NCBI GenBank assembly: GCA_934623455.1
Contig: CAKTVK010000106.1
Coordinates: 1-6,746 of the forward strand
DNA from: an uncultured Eggerthellaceae bacterium
GTDB taxonomy: Bacteria; Actinomycetota; Coriobacteriia; Coriobacteriales; Eggerthellaceae
DNA: 6,746 nt
Direction: 5' to 3'
Shown here: positions 6,356 to 6,746 of the stretch, piece by piece
Layout of the letters: the number at the start of each line of letters is the position of its first letter
How positions within the stretch are numbered: position 1 is the stretch's first letter
Translations under genes and position numbers: made by a program
Notes under the pieces: model-generated
Seen by the model: only the letters and a program-made list of their open reading frames with translations
Database searches by the model: none
What the model was told of the DNA's origin: nothing

Positions 6356-6746
6356 TACGCGCACAAGTGAATGCTCCCCAGCAGGAAGAAGCAGCGCGCC
6401 TTTCGGGTGCGGCTTTGCCGTTACACCAGGTGGGGAGTGTGAAGCCCCAGCAAGCAGCTGGCAGAAACGCTAACGGTTCGCAACGAACGATCGGTTTCTT
6501 TCTTTCGTCGGTGCAGGATATGGGCGGCGCACAGCGTGTTGCTATCTCGCTGGCTAACCGTCTGTGCAACGAATACTGTGTTGTCATCATTGAGCGCATT
6601 ACTCACGAATCTGTTGCGTTTCCCCTGGACGAGCGCGTGAGCGTGGTCTCGCTTGGCGGCACGGCACAGCGCTTCCGCGAGCAATTCAAGCAGGTGCGCA
6701 AGCCGCTGACCTGCGCTTTGAAAGAACATCATGTTGACGTGCTCAT
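6352..6746 (+). CDS. GT4-type glycosyltransferase, N-terminal part, truncated by window end
   Basis: The frame from the ATG at 6352 stays open to the window end, giving 131 residues with no stop. After a polar head of about 45 residues (Gln/Ala-rich), residues 46-80 have the start of a GT-B fold: strand TIGFFLSSVQDM, then GGAQRVAISLANRL with the GGAxR signature (58-62) of GT4 acceptor-binding loops, then strand CVVIIE. A later DERVSVVSLGG fits the next family strand. GT4 enzymes transfer sugars from nucleotide donors using a C-terminal donor-binding domain that lies outside this window. ATG 6352 overlaps the previous stop in an ATGA arrangement, so translation is probably coupled; no strong Shine-Dalgarno site is visible. 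A GTG start at 6367 or later would shorten the polar head without touching the domain. Confidence 0.8.
   Translation, partial: MIRAQVNAPQQEEAARLSGAALPLHQVGSVKPQQAAGRNANGSQRTIGFFLSSVQDMGGAQRVAISLANRLCNEYCVVIIERITHESVAFPLDERVSVVSLGGTAQRFREQFKQVRKPLTCALKEHHVDVL

Overview
This window is a section of a bacterial surface-polysaccharide locus. All recognisable genes are on the + strand. From the 5' end they are: the C-terminus of a PLP-dependent aminotransferase (1-213); a gap carrying a terminator and a promoter (214-558); a Wzy-type polysaccharide polymerase (559-2505); a two-pass polysaccharide co-polymerase with a decayed kinase-like tail (2530-3588); a TagD-like cytidylyltransferase fused to a Gfo/Idh/MocA oxidoreductase-like domain (3718-5118); a family-2 glycosyltransferase (5141-6355); and the N-terminal part of a GT4-type glycosyltransferase that runs off the window end (6352-6746).

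The DNA looks moderately GC-rich by eye, with GC-ending codons, Shine-Dalgarno sites and GTG use. The chain-length protein is of the CpsC/BY-kinase kind used by Gram-positive bacteria, and TagD belongs to wall teichoic acid chemistry. This suggests a Gram-positive, possibly an actinobacterium such as a gut Coriobacteriia/Eggerthellaceae member. That placement is an inference from style, not from a marker gene.

The aminotransferase gene appears to end its own transcription unit: a GC stem followed by six T's lies about 100 bp after its stop. A consensus TATAAT promoter at 482-509 then probably drives the polymerase and the genes after it. The downstream genes have short gaps (24, 129 and 22 bp) and finally a 4-bp ATGA overlap, which suggests one operon.

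The inferred joint role is a Wzy-dependent polymer. The GT2 and GT4 enzymes build a lipid-linked repeat unit inside the cell. The TagD half makes a CDP-activated alcohol phosphate, probably CDP-glycerol, for decoration or backbone. Wzy polymerises outside, and the co-polymerase sets chain length. No flippase, initiating transferase or CDP-glycerol phosphotransferase is in the window.

Three things stand out: the TagD-oxidoreductase fusion, whose oxidoreductase half lacks the family's EKP lysine and second Rossmann glycine; the co-polymerase whose cytoplasmic half looks like a BY-kinase without its ATP-binding lysine or tyrosine tail; and Ala-rich low-complexity tails on three different proteins of the operon.
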